A DNA stretch of 43,148 nucleotides from Clostridiaceae bacterium. GTDB taxonomy: Bacteria; Bacillota; Clostridia; DSM-8532. The position numbers and the translations under genes were made by a program. Positions 6,601 to 16,700 of this stretch are shown here, piece after piece (position 1 is the stretch's first letter; the number at the start of each line of letters is the position of its first letter). Location: the NCBI GenBank assembly GCA_012522505.1, contig JAAYKJ010000038.1, positions 1-43,148 of the forward strand, in the 5' to 3' direction. A model generated the notes under the pieces. It worked only from the letters and a program-made list of their open reading frames with translations. It had not been told where the DNA came from and searched no databases.

Positions 6601-9390
6601 GTTCTTATGCTGGATATGCATCATATCATATCGGATGGCGTTTCCATGGACATCTTGGTGAAAGAGTTTGTCACATTGTATGAAGGGAAAACGCTTCCTG
6701 AAATCAAAATTCAATACAAGGATTTTACTGCGTGGCAGGAAAAAAGTTTGTCCAGTGAAGAGATAAAAAAACAGAAGGAATACTGGATGGATGTATTATC
6801 GGGAGAGCTTCCGGTCCTGAATATGCCTACCGATACGCCAAGGCCTTCGATACAGAGCTTTGAAGGACGCAAGGTAAGAGCAAGCGTGCCTGAAGAGATC
6901 ACTATGGCTCTGCGAAGGTTGGCAAATGAAACCGCCACCACATTTTTTTCGGTGCTGCTTGGAGCCTACAATGTACTATTGTCAAAATATACAGGCCAGA
7001 ATGATATTATCGTAGGCTCGCCTGTTGCAGGAAGAACCTGTCCCGACCTGGAAAATGTTGTGGGTATGTTTATCAACATGCTTGCATTGCGTAATTCCCC
7101 AAAACATGACATGACATTCAGAGATTTTATGGAAGATGTGGGGCAGAGGGCATTTCACGCTTTTGATAACCAGGATTACCAGTTCAACGATCTTGTAGAC
7201 TCGTTAAAAATTGATAGGGATATGAGTAGAAGCCCCTTGTTTGATACGATGTTTGCTTTGCAGAACATGGATTTCAGACAGAGTGAAATCGATGGCCTAC
7301 GATTTACGATGAAGGATATCGACACGAAGATCTCCAAATTTGATATCACCGTTGTTGCCATCGAGCGGAACAATGAGACAGAGCTTATCTTTGAATACTG
7401 TACAAAGCTTTATAAAGACGAAACGATAGTAAGGTTTGCACAGCATTTTATCACAATACTTAAGAAAATAAGCCAAAATCCAGACCTGAAACTTAAAGAG
7501 ATATCAATCGTGGACGACAAAGAGCGTGATCTTTTGTTAACGGGGTTCAATCGTACGAAGACCGAGTACCCTAAAGATAAAACCGTTCTTGAAATGTTTG
7601 AGGCGAAGGTTAAAGAATTCCCGGATAACATTGCAGTAGTACACCGGGGAAACGCAGTTACATACAGCGAGTTAAACCGAAAAGCGAATCGGCTTGCCCG
7701 CAAATTAAGAGAGGGCTATAACGCAACGCGTGAAGATATCGTGGCGATAATGGTTCAAGGCTCAATCGAAATGATGGCAGGTATCATAGGCATATTAAAA
7801 TCGGGTGCTGCATACCTGCCAATCGATCCTTCCTATCCTCCGGACAGGGTGAAAACCATGATGCAGGACAGTAAAGCGATCGCACTACTGACGGATAACC
7901 CCAATTCTATGGTTGATATTGATAATCCAATACCGGTGATTGATATTCGTGATGAAAGAGCGTATTGCGCAGATGATTCAAACCTTGAAATTGTAAATAC
8001 CCCTAAAGACCTGGCATATGTGATCTATACCTCGGGTTCAACAGGAAAACCCAAAGGCGTTATGATAGAGCATCGCTCACTGATGAATCTATGCTGGTGG
8101 CATATCACGCACTATGGAGTAACAGCAGAGGATAGAAGCACCAAGTATGCCGGCATCGGGTTCGAAGCCTCGGTGTGGGAGATATTCCCTTATATCATTG
8201 CGGGGGCTTCCATTCACATCATCGATGACGAGATGAAGCTAAACATGATGCAGCTAAATGAGTACTTTGAAGCGAATCAAATAACCATCAGCTTTTTACC
8301 CACCCAAATTTCGGAACAGTTCATAGACTTGACAAACACCTCCTTAAGAAAGCTGTTAACTGGTGGGGATAAGCTTAACCGTTTTGAAAAAAGAGATTAT
8401 GAGCTGATCAATAATTATGGCCCCACAGAGAACACGGTTGTCACCACAAGCTTTACTGTGGATGGCAATTACGACAATATTCCCATAGGCAGGCCTATAT
8501 CAAATACCAGAGTGTATATTGTTGACCCATACAATCACCTTCAGCCCATCGGTGTGCCGGGTGAGTTGTGTATAGCTGGAGACAGCCTTGCAAGGGGTTA
8601 TTTAAACAACCCTGATCTGACACAAAAAAAGTTTGTGCCCAATCCGTTTGAACCCGGAAACAGCATGTATCGCACAGGTGATCTCGCCCGTTGGCTTGCC
8701 GATGGAAATATCGAATTTATGGGCAGAATAGACAGCCAGATAAAGATAAGAGGCAACAGGATAGAACCGGGAGAGATAGAAAGTCGGCTGCTATTGCATG
8801 AAGATATTCAGGAAACAGTTGTCGCTGCAGTAACGGATAAAAGCGAAAACAAACACTTGTGTGCATATATCGTAAGCGACAAAGAGCTCGCATCAGCACA
8901 ATTGCGGGAATACCTGTCAAGGTCGCTTCCAGGCTACATGATACCCTCATTTTTTGTACAGCTGGAAAGTCTCCCCTTAACACCAAGCGGCAAGGTGGAT
9001 GTAAAGGCTCTACCGCATCCAGGCGGAACAATCAATACGGGCGTTGCGTATGTAGCACCTGGTGATGAAACGCAACAGAAGCTTGTTGAAATATGGCAGG
9101 AAGCAACGGGCCTCAACAAAATCGGGATTAACGACAATTTCTTTGATATTGGTGGCAATTCCCTTCTCATCATGAAAGTAATCAGCAGAATATCTACAGT
9201 GTTTAACTTATCCGAAGATGACATAACCGTTATGACGATGTTCCAATACCCTACAATAGCATTAATGGCAAAACAACTGGACGGACATGAGGAAGAATCC
9301 AATCAGGCCTTTGACAGTATTTCCAGCAGAGTTCATAAAAGAAGGCAGGCCACAAAGATGTTGGAAAACAGGAGGAGCATTCATGCTTAA
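3664..9390 (+). CDS. NRPS, half-C-A-PCP-C-A-PCP
   Basis: Two-module peptide synthetase of 1908 residues. Order: N-terminal C-terminal-lobe fragment of a C domain (about 15-250, no HHxxxDG); A1 (about 269-755); PCP1 (Ser806 in GGHSL); LCL-type C domain (about 861-1279, His986-His987 in HHIISDG); A2 (about 1304-1780); PCP2 (Ser1833 in GGNSL). A1 pocket residues read roughly D-S-E-L-T-A-E-V-C-K, which I cannot match to a substrate; alignment around the fourth position is uncertain. A2 reads E-A-W-F-L-G-N-V-V-K, the classic leucine code except that Asp235 is Glu1501. Both A domains keep the core motifs (YTSGSTG, YGPTEN, TGDLARW, GK lysine). The ATG follows a GGGAGG site. The stop overlaps the PKS start by 8 bases, implying translational coupling. 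The half-C start suggests docking to the PCP-C protein. Confidence 0.95.
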   Translation: MSKTGAAAIAASQHIREREYWLEKLSGDLDKTRMPYDHPKSACAVYEFDKVGFCFEDELYSKLIKLSKGADSRLFMVLTTGLMMLLARYTGNEDIIVGTPIFKQEEDANFINTILPIRSKVEAEYSFKDLLLQVRNTIFEACENQNFPIETLLYQLGIESDEDAFPLFDVAVLLENVQDREYLKEVMTNMIISFNNTGEQVEGVIEYNASLYEKGSVERMANHLKNLLLHALSNVHLKPGEIEILSEDERKMLIEAFNNTSKPYPKGKTIHALFEEQAERTPEGIALQYEEKQLTYSRLNQMSTTLAGVLRQKGIGKTHSNNIVGIMVERSLEMVIGMLAVLKAGGAYMPVDPEYPVDRKQFMLDDSGTSVLLVKGGIGEGIMFDGDVIDLKSMPYPVNDQANLEGKQDASSLAYIIYTSGSTGQPKGVLIEHASIVNTLLWRKSYYGFDEKDVVLQIPSFSFDSSVEDIFTPLISGSKLVIVRHQDRFNIVCLEDIINKQKVTHFLITPGLYKTILYESPDCLKSMRVVTLAGERFTEEFVSDHFRLLGNVRLVNEYGPTENSVCTTVYELSPYSTRVLIGKPIHNVKCYIVDQYGCLCPVGIPGQLCTSGNGLARGYLNRPELTEERFINAPFLEGERIYKTGDLARWMPDGNIDFLGRMDHQVKIRGFRVELGEIERCLLKHRKIRDTTVVAKDSEDGGKYLVQYFVSDGELTVQELQCHLAKTLPEYMVPSCFMRLTKIPLTPNGKVNRRALPQPAKCHGLGAEYEPPSNETEVYIAEMWKEILHLEKIGVHDNFFEVGGHSLRATVLVSRIRKKFQVHVPVRAVFKNPTIRQLSQYVMQGVKNAYDSIQPVEERDYYPASPGQKRIYWVSKAEGTSVTYNVPLSLHIDGLLDREKTQRALGVIIERHDAFRTSFDFVDAELVQRVHKDVQFKLEYMEACESELGEIGESFVRVFNFKTAPLLRALLVHLTEGKSVLMLDMHHIISDGVSMDILVKEFVTLYEGKTLPEIKIQYKDFTAWQEKSLSSEEIKKQKEYWMDVLSGELPVLNMPTDTPRPSIQSFEGRKVRASVPEEITMALRRLANETATTFFSVLLGAYNVLLSKYTGQNDIIVGSPVAGRTCPDLENVVGMFINMLALRNSPKHDMTFRDFMEDVGQRAFHAFDNQDYQFNDLVDSLKIDRDMSRSPLFDTMFALQNMDFRQSEIDGLRFTMKDIDTKISKFDITVVAIERNNETELIFEYCTKLYKDETIVRFAQHFITILKKISQNPDLKLKEISIVDDKERDLLLTGFNRTKTEYPKDKTVLEMFEAKVKEFPDNIAVVHRGNAVTYSELNRKANRLARKLREGYNATREDIVAIMVQGSIEMMAGIIGILKSGAAYLPIDPSYPPDRVKTMMQDSKAIALLTDNPNSMVDIDNPIPVIDIRDERAYCADDSNLEIVNTPKDLAYVIYTSGSTGKPKGVMIEHRSLMNLCWWHITHYGVTAEDRSTKYAGIGFEASVWEIFPYIIAGASIHIIDDEMKLNMMQLNEYFEANQITISFLPTQISEQFIDLTNTSLRKLLTGGDKLNRFEKRDYELINNYGPTENTVVTTSFTVDGNYDNIPIGRPISNTRVYIVDPYNHLQPIGVPGELCIAGDSLARGYLNNPDLTQKKFVPNPFEPGNSMYRTGDLARWLADGNIEFMGRIDSQIKIRGNRIEPGEIESRLLLHEDIQETVVAAVTDKSENKHLCAYIVSDKELASAQLREYLSRSLPGYMIPSFFVQLESLPLTPSGKVDVKALPHPGGTINTGVAYVAPGDETQQKLVEIWQEATGLNKIGINDNFFDIGGNSLLIMKVISRISTVFNLSEDDITVMTMFQYPTIALMAKQLDGHEEESNQAFDSISSRVHKRRQATKMLENRRSIHA
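3706..4420 (+). other. N-terminal half condensation domain (C-lobe only), first copy
   Basis: The segment from REREYWL onward aligns by eye with the second half of the complete C domains in this window: the YW element, LLARYTG, EDIIVGTP, LPIR, the ENQNFP element matching ENQDYQ, and the PLFDVA element. The first lobe with HHxxxDG is absent, so it cannot condense alone. The usual GR after EDIIVGSPVA is replaced by IFKQE. The start of the gene at 21712 has the same type of segment. Inferred to be a docking or structural platform. Confidence 0.7.
8164..8166 (+). other. Asp235-to-Glu codon in the Leu-type A domain
   Basis: The codon gaa encodes Glu1501 in the FEASVWE motif, where almost all amino-acid-activating A domains have Asp (FDAxxWE). 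That Asp binds the substrate alpha-amino group. The other nine pocket residues match the leucine code DAWFLGNVVK. Confidence 0.7.
9371..9377 (+). promoter_or_regulatory. ribosome binding site fixing the PKS start at 9383
   Basis: GGAGGAG lies inside the 3' end of the preceding NRPS gene, five bases before the ATG at 9383. An earlier in-frame ATG at 9287 has no comparable site and would add 32 residues before the KS domain that do not resemble one. This decides the start. Confidence 0.8.
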
Positions 9391-12300
9391 TGGCAATGTT
9401 GATAATGTAGGAGAGAATATCGCAATAATCAGTATGGCCGGACGGTTTCCAGGGGCGAAGAACATCGGTGAATTCTGGAAGAATATCAAAGACGGGGTCG
9501 AATCAATACAATTTTTTACCGACCAGGATTTGAGCAAATCTGGACTATCCCCTGAACAGTTCAACATGCCCGGATATGTAAAAGCAGGGGCGATCATTGA
9601 AGCGTTTGACCAGTTCGATGCCCAGTTCTTTGGGTTTAGCCCGCGAGAGGCTGAAATCTTTAATCCACAGCACCGTATTTTTCTGGAGTGTGCCTGGGAA
9701 GCCTTGGAAAGCGCGGGATACAACGCCGACACTTACAGCGGCAGGATCGGTGTTTATGCTGGGGAGGCGCTTAATACCTATTTTATGCGGATTGTATCAA
9801 ACCCGGCACTTACCAAAACATTAAATGAAATTCAAATGCTGATCGGAAATGATAAAGACTTTTTGGCCACCCTTGTATCCTATAAACTAAACCTGAAAGG
9901 CCCGGGGGTGACTGTGCAATCAGGCTGTTCCACATCCCTTCTTGCCATTTCCCTGGCTTGTCAGGGGTTGAGAAACTACCAGTGTGACATGGCTCTTGCG
10001 GGCGGAATAAGACTGGGGATCCCGCAAAAGGCCGGATACCTTTATAAAGAAGGCAGTATTCTTTCACCGGATGGTCACTGCAGGCCCTTTGACGAGAAGG
10101 CCAGTGGTACGGTAGGCGGGAATGGCGCGGCAGTTGTGGGGCTTAAGAGGCTTGAAGATGCTTTGGAAGACAGAGATTATATCTATGCCGTTATTCGGGG
10201 AACAGCCATCAACAACGATGGGGCAATAAAAATAGGATATACTGCTCCAAGCATAGACGGACAAGCAGAGGCGATATACGAAGCCTTGGAGGTGGGTGGT
10301 ATAGCCCCGGAAACGATAGGCTATATTGAAGCACATGGCACAGGAACCATATTAGGGGATCCTGTTGAATTTAATGCGCTTAAAAAGGTGTTTGAGAGCA
10401 GTACCAAAAGAAAAGGGTTTTGCGCACTAGGCTCGGTTAAAGCCAATGTGGGGCATCTTGATGCAGCAGCCGGAGCTGCAGGTGTTATTAAAACTGCGCT
10501 TGCCATTAAAAATGGGGTTATTCCTCCATGCGTGAATTTTAATATGCCAAACCCCCAATTCAATATGGAGGATAGCCCCTTTTATGTTCCGGATACAGCG
10601 ACGCAATGGCATACAAACGTGGTTCCCCGCCGTGCAGGGGTAAGTTCCTTTGGAATAGGCGGGACCAATGTTCACGTTGTTTTAGAGCAGGCACCGGAAC
10701 CCGAAAGCTCTGTTTCGGGCAGAAAATACCACACCATTGTCTTATCAGCAAAGACCGAAAAGGCATTGGAAGCCATGACCGCAAACTTGAAAGAAACCCT
10801 GCTAAAAAATCCACAGGTTCATATGGCGGATGTGGCTTATACACTGCAAACCGGAAGGACAACATTCGATTACCGTAAAGTAATTGTTTGCAGCGATGCA
10901 AAGGATTGTGTGGAAGCTATAGACGAGCCTCACAGCCCACGTGTTATTAATGGCAGCAGTGAGTTAAAGGGGAAAACCGCCGTTTTCATATTCCCAGGTC
11001 AAGGCTTCCAGGACATCAGGATGGGTGTGGAGCTTTATGAGACTGAAGAGGTTTTCAAGCAGCAGGTTCAGCGGTGTTGTAATCGATTAAAGCCCTGTTT
11101 GGGGTTTGATCTTGAAAAAGTTATTTATCCCCGGGGCCAGGAACAGGGGCTTGAGAATAAAACGCACCTGTTGGAACTGGCACTTTTCACGGTAGAATAT
11201 GCAATGGCTGAAACATTGATGCATTACGGCATGATGCCTGGGACTGTGCTTGGCTATGGTATCGGTGAATTTGCTGCTGCGTGTGTTGCAGGAATATTCG
11301 AGCTTGAGCAGGTTTTGCCACTGATTGCGGGAAAAGCCATGGGGGCTCTCAATGAATCCTTCATTTCAGCATTTGAAAGGGTGAAGCGAAACCCTCCCTC
11401 CATACCCATCATCTCGGGTGTAACGGGTACATGGTTAGAGGATGGGCAAGTAAACAACCCAGCGTACTGGGCCCGCCATCAAACCTGCATGGCGAAGCTC
11501 TCATGTGAAGTGGAACAATTCATAAAGAAACCAGGCACATACATCATAGTATCCGTTCCCGGAAATGTGCAAGGTTCCTTTTCAGAATATCGGCACGGTG
11601 ATAACTCATTATCGTATGTAATGTCTGCGATAAGGGAACCCAGCCAGTCTTCCGACTCGGTGGCACTGTTTTGTGGGCTTGGCAGAATGTGGTCGGAAGG
11701 GTTCTGGGTTGACTGGAGCAAGATATATAAAGGCGAAAAGCGACTGCGCATTCCATTACCCACATATCCCTTTGAAAGGAAAAGGTATTGGATTGATGCG
11801 AACAGCAGTGTGCAGGGTGCTTCAGCCATGGTCGATACAGCAGGTAAAAAAACCAAGGTCTCTCAATGGTTCTATACCGCTTATTGGAAACCCGCCACAC
11901 CTCCTGAAATAAGCAGTGAAAAAGGTTTACAATGGTTAATATTTTCTGATGCATCTGGCTTGACAGAAAAAATTGCACAACAGCTTACAAACAGAGGCGA
12001 CATGGTGATAAAGGTTTTCGCCGGAGAAAAGTTCGCTGCGGCAGGAGAGGATGCATACACACTAAACCCATGTGATAGTGAAGACTATGCAGAATTGTTC
12101 GGCACGCTTAAGGTGTCCAATCAATTCCCGGATAAAATAATACATTTATGGTGTGTTGAAGGCAGGGAGACAGACACACAGGGCAGCTTCCTTGAAGAAA
12201 TGCAAAAGAAGGGGTTTTACAGTCTAATCAATATCGCAAAGGCAGTTGGGAAACTGAACATTGTAGAGCCAATAACCATTTCTGCAGTAACCGGCTGTAT

Positions 12301-13720
12301 GCAGCAAGTGGGAGCACAGGATGAATTATATCCGGAAAAAGCGACATTGTTGGGCTTGTTAAAAGTAATGCCACAGGAATATATCAATGTTTCCTGCAAA
12401 AGCATAGATATTGACAACTCCCAACTGACAAACAGCAAAACAGCAGAGTACCTTTCAGAGTGTATAATCCGGGAGACCTGTGCAACAGGCAGTGGATATG
12501 CCGTTGCATACCGGAGAAACACAAGGTGGATACAGGATTTCGAAAACGTAAAACCACCAGAGGGTAAAGAAACGAGCTATCTGCGTGAATGCGGGGTTTA
12601 TCTTATCACGGGAGGCTTAGGAAACATTGGTCTTGTTTTTGCCCAATTCCTTGCCAAGGAGTATCACGCAAAGCTGGTATTAACAGCCCGTTCAAGGTTT
12701 CCTTCAAGAAATGAATGGGATGGTTGGATTGCTGAAAACGGGCAGCTTGATCAGACAAGCCGGAAAATACGCATGATCAGAAAACTGGAAGAGCTGGGGG
12801 CAGAAGTTTTGGTGTGTTGCGCGGATGTATCCAATGAAGCGCAAATGAACAAGGTTGTTTCTGCCGCAATGCAAAGATTCGGCAAGTTAAACGGAGTCAT
12901 CCACGCTGCAGGTGTTGTGGGTAAGGAAACCTACAGTGCCATAAAGGATATCAGCAGGGCTCAGGCAGAGGATCAGATGAAACCGAAAATATATGGAACC
13001 ATAACCCTCGAGAAAGTGCTTAGGGGAATTGAGATCGATTTCTGCCTTCTGATATCTTCACTTTCCGCCGTTCTTGGTGGTCTGGGGCTTGCTGCATATT
13101 CGGCAGTAAATCTGTTTATGGATTCATTTGTACAAAAATGTAATCGCGACAGCGGGCCTGTATGGTTAAGTTCAGATTGGGATGGATGGGCATTTTCCAA
13201 GAATTTTGAAAGCCCGGATGGCTTTTATATCGTTCCTGAAGAGGGCGAACAGGCATTCAGCCGGATATTAACCCGTGGGATGGCCGAAAATGTGGTGATC
13301 TCGGTAGCAGACCTAAAGAATAGGATAGACCGGTGGGTGACGGGCCGTAATTCCGGTAAGGGAAGCAAGACTCAAATGCAAAGGCCGAAAAAGGGATGTC
13401 TGAAAGAGGATGGCAGTGAACTGGAACAGGGGATCGCATCGATATGGAGTGAACTGCTTGGGATCGAGCATATAAGCGTACATGACAATTTCTTTGAGCT
13501 CGGAGGAGATTCTCTGCTTGCATCGCAGGTGATTTATCGCATGCGGGCAGAGCTTCAACTCGATATACCTGTAAAAGAATTCTTCGAATATCCAACCATT
13601 AAACAGATTGCTGAAAAGATAAAATACAAAGCCGATCAGGAAAAAAAGCTTGCCGAAATATTTGACACCGTAATAGGACTTTCACAGGAGGAACTCGATC
13701 AGCTTCTGCAAGAGGCATAG
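9383..13720 (+). CDS. PKS module, KS-(degenerate AT)-KR-ACP
   Basis: Single polyketide extension module of 1445 residues that adds a C2 unit to the peptide from the previous NRPS and reduces the ketone. KS (about 13-437) has a complete triad: Cys182 (QSGCSTS, a variant typical of KSs that accept peptides), His318 (EAHGTGT) and His358 (VGHL). The AT-like region (about 531-805) is broken: the catalytic GHSxG is GYGIG, with Gly626 in place of Ser, and the part that normally carries the HAFHS histidine is deleted. KR (about 830-1310) has GGLGNIG for NADPH and Tyr1239 in AAYSAVN. ACP serine is Ser1377 (GGDSL). The extender must come from a trans-acting AT not present here. The start at 9383 is chosen by its ribosome site and overlaps the preceding stop. 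The C-terminal LSQEELDQLL helix may dock to the next protein. Confidence 0.93.
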   Translation: MLNGNVDNVGENIAIISMAGRFPGAKNIGEFWKNIKDGVESIQFFTDQDLSKSGLSPEQFNMPGYVKAGAIIEAFDQFDAQFFGFSPREAEIFNPQHRIFLECAWEALESAGYNADTYSGRIGVYAGEALNTYFMRIVSNPALTKTLNEIQMLIGNDKDFLATLVSYKLNLKGPGVTVQSGCSTSLLAISLACQGLRNYQCDMALAGGIRLGIPQKAGYLYKEGSILSPDGHCRPFDEKASGTVGGNGAAVVGLKRLEDALEDRDYIYAVIRGTAINNDGAIKIGYTAPSIDGQAEAIYEALEVGGIAPETIGYIEAHGTGTILGDPVEFNALKKVFESSTKRKGFCALGSVKANVGHLDAAAGAAGVIKTALAIKNGVIPPCVNFNMPNPQFNMEDSPFYVPDTATQWHTNVVPRRAGVSSFGIGGTNVHVVLEQAPEPESSVSGRKYHTIVLSAKTEKALEAMTANLKETLLKNPQVHMADVAYTLQTGRTTFDYRKVIVCSDAKDCVEAIDEPHSPRVINGSSELKGKTAVFIFPGQGFQDIRMGVELYETEEVFKQQVQRCCNRLKPCLGFDLEKVIYPRGQEQGLENKTHLLELALFTVEYAMAETLMHYGMMPGTVLGYGIGEFAAACVAGIFELEQVLPLIAGKAMGALNESFISAFERVKRNPPSIPIISGVTGTWLEDGQVNNPAYWARHQTCMAKLSCEVEQFIKKPGTYIIVSVPGNVQGSFSEYRHGDNSLSYVMSAIREPSQSSDSVALFCGLGRMWSEGFWVDWSKIYKGEKRLRIPLPTYPFERKRYWIDANSSVQGASAMVDTAGKKTKVSQWFYTAYWKPATPPEISSEKGLQWLIFSDASGLTEKIAQQLTNRGDMVIKVFAGEKFAAAGEDAYTLNPCDSEDYAELFGTLKVSNQFPDKIIHLWCVEGRETDTQGSFLEEMQKKGFYSLINIAKAVGKLNIVEPITISAVTGCMQQVGAQDELYPEKATLLGLLKVMPQEYINVSCKSIDIDNSQLTNSKTAEYLSECIIRETCATGSGYAVAYRRNTRWIQDFENVKPPEGKETSYLRECGVYLITGGLGNIGLVFAQFLAKEYHAKLVLTARSRFPSRNEWDGWIAENGQLDQTSRKIRMIRKLEELGAEVLVCCADVSNEAQMNKVVSAAMQRFGKLNGVIHAAGVVGKETYSAIKDISRAQAEDQMKPKIYGTITLEKVLRGIEIDFCLLISSLSAVLGGLGLAAYSAVNLFMDSFVQKCNRDSGPVWLSSDWDGWAFSKNFESPDGFYIVPEEGEQAFSRILTRGMAENVVISVADLKNRIDRWVTGRNSGKGSKTQMQRPKKGCLKEDGSELEQGIASIWSELLGIEHISVHDNFFELGGDSLLASQVIYRMRAELQLDIPVKEFFEYPTIKQIAEKIKYKADQEKKLAEIFDTVIGLSQEELDQLLQEA
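10974..11800 (+). other. degenerate acyltransferase remnant
   Basis: An AT fold is recognisable from FIFPGQG to the post-AT YPFERKRYW. Its nucleophile elbow reads GYGIGEF, where functional ATs have GHSxGE, so His and Ser are both replaced. Roughly 90 residues expected between the elbow and ISGVTGTW are missing, including the catalytic HAFHS segment. The domain cannot load malonyl by the normal mechanism. Confidence 0.85.
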
Positions 13721-13739
13721 GGGAAAGGGGTAAAATAGC

Positions 13740-16700
13740 ATGGATATCATAAGCAAGATGAATCAGCTCAGCCCGGAACAAAGAATAGTATATAAAAAGC
13801 TGTTGAAGCAGCAGGGGATTAGCCTGGATACATTGTCCGAGAACCGGGGAAAGTATTCTTCAATACAACCCGTAACCGAGAAAGAGTATTATGCTGTCTC
13901 ATCATCCCAAAAAAGACTGTACACGCTCAATGAGATGGAAGGTGCAAATATCGTCTACAATATGCCGGGGTTCCTTGAGGCAGAAGGCCCTTTGGATGTA
14001 GAAAGATTCCAGTGGGTGTTCAGCATGTTAACGCAAAGACATGAGATATTACGAACATCCTTTGATATTATAGATGGTCAAATCGTACAAAGGATACACG
14101 ATGATGTACAGGTTAACGCAGAACACATTTGGGCTGGGGAACAGGAGCTTGAGCAGCTGCTGAACGAGTTTGTACGCCCCTTTGATCTTCACAAAGCCCC
14201 TCTGATGAGAGTAAAGATCATCAGCATGAGCGAAGATAGACATGTGCTCGCTTTTGATATGCATCACATCATATCAGACGGGGTCACTATGAGTATCATC
14301 ATACGGGAAATCGGTCAGTTATACAACGGTAAGAAACTGGAACCCTTAAGACTCCAATATAAAGACTACGCCGAATGGCAGTGCAATCAGATAAAAAACG
14401 GAATCATAAAAAGTCAGGAAGATTATTGGTTAAGCGTATTTGAACAAGAACCTCCCACATTAAATATTCCTTCCGATTACCCCAGACCGAATATGCTAAG
14501 CTTTGAGGGAAACAGTATCATAAGCACTGTTGACAGCGGCTTGACCGCAAAGCTGAATGCTCTTGCTAAAGAGACTGGTACGACCATTTATATCACTCTT
14601 CTTGCCGCATACTATATTCTATTATCAAAATATTCCGGGCAGGAGGATATCGTAGTAGGAAGCCCTGTAGCTGGAAGAACGCATGCAGACCTTGCAGATA
14701 TTGCGGGCATGTTTGTAAACACCCTTGCGATGAGGAACTACCCAAAAGCAGATAAATCCTTTACAGCTTTTTTGGAGGAAGTAAAGGAGAATACACTGAA
14801 AGCGTTTGAAAACCAAGACTACCAGTTTGAGATGTTGGTTGAAAAACTGAACCTGAGGCGGGATATCAACCGAAATCCCCTGTTTGATACCGTCTTTGTC
14901 ATGCAGAACACAGGAAGCAAAGAGCTTCATATCGATGGCGTGAAATTTACATCACTGGAAGTCGAAAACAAGATATCGAAGTTTGATTTAACCCTTAACA
15001 CCGAACTGGAAAAAGACGGCATTACGCTTGATGTAGAGTACTGTACAAAATTATTCACCAAAGAGACGATAGAAAGGCTTATCAGCCATTACATAAATAT
15101 ACTTCACAGCATTACGGCAAATCCGGAGATAAAAATTGCCGATATTGAAATCCTGACAGCACACGAAAAAGAACAGATATTGAATGATTTTAATGATAAT
15201 TTATCGAACTATCCAACCAGCAAAACGATCCATGAAATTTTTCAGGAACAGGCGCAGAGAACACCTAACAACACGGCGGTTGTGTTTAAGGGCAGCAGGC
15301 TAACATACCAACAACTCAATGACAGATCAAACGCCCTTGCAAGAAAGCTAAGAGGCATGGGTGTAAAAAGTGAAACCATAGTCGCAATCATGACAGAACG
15401 CTCACTCGACATGATAACAGGCATCATGGCGATCCTTAAAGCTGGGGGAGCCTATATGCCTATCGATCCGGTTTATCCGCAGGAGCGTGTTGGCTTCATG
15501 CTCGAAGATAGTGGCGCTCAATTTCTGCTTTCCCAGAGCCCATTCACGCAGCAGGTTTCTTTTTCAAAGCCGAATCCCAAAACAGGGGTCTGTCCTGTTG
15601 TACTAGACCTCGACGACGCGAATCTTTTCCAGGGTGACTGTTCAAACCTTGAAAATATCAATATGCCGGATCATCTGGCCTATATCATTTATACATCAGG
15701 AACAACCGGTAAGCCAAAGGGTTCTATGATAGAACACCGTAATGTGGTAAGGCTTCTGTTTCACAACCGAATGAAGTTTGACTTTAGCAGCACAGATGTA
15801 TGGACCATGTTTCATTCAATGAGTTTTGATTTCTCGGTGTGGGAGATGTACGGAGCACTGTTATACGGCGGAAAGTTGGTGGTCGTACCCAGGATGACTT
15901 CACGGGACCCTTCAGCGTTTCTCCGGTTGCTCAAGAATGAAAAGGTGACTGTGCTGAACCAGACACCCACAGCCTTTTCAAATCTGATAAAGGAAGTGAT
16001 GAAGTCTGATGAAAAAGAGCTTTGTGTCCGGTATGTCATCTTCGGCGGAGAAGCACTGAAGCCTGCAATGCTAAGAGACTGGAAGGAAAAGTATCCTTCG
16101 GTTAGATTGGTCAACATGTATGGCATAACGGAAACAACCGTTCATGTCACATACAAGGAAATTACAGACTACGAGATAGACACCAATGTGAGCAATATCG
16201 GCAGGCCCATACCAACGCTTACAGCATATATCATGGACAGGAATCTTAAGCTTGCACCGATAGGTGTTGCAGGAGAAATATGTGTAGGCGGGGAGGGCGT
16301 TTGTCGCGGATACCTGGAAAGGCCTGAACTGAACAGGGTTAAATTTATAGAAAATCCATATAAGCCTGGGGAAAGGTTGTATCGATCGGGTGATCTGGCA
16401 AAGTTCCTTCCCAACGGAGAAATGGTTTATATGGGCAGAATCGATCACCAGGTAAAGATAAGAGGCCACAGGATAGAGCCCGGAGAAATAGAAAACCGCC
16501 TGATTCAGCATACTTCTGTCAAGGAAGCAGTTGTGCTGGCCATGGACGATGCTGAGGGGCAGAAATATCTATGTGCTTATATTACAGGTAATGGTGAAAC
16601 AACGGTAGAGGAAATAAGGAAATATCTGTTGAACGATCTACCGGAATACATGATCCCCTCCTTTTTTATTCGGCTTGACAGTATGCCACTCACATCCAAT

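Noticed and set aside
9287-9382. Upstream ATG extension of the PKS gene
   Set aside because: It overlaps the preceding NRPS by 104 bases, lacks a ribosome site and adds sequence unrelated to KS domains; 9383 has GGAGGAG at good spacing.
8934-9732. Reading frames on the minus strand over NRPS and PKS genes
   Set aside because: They are antisense shadows of long coding genes with no ribosome sites or recognisable domains; the same holds for all minus-strand frames in the window.
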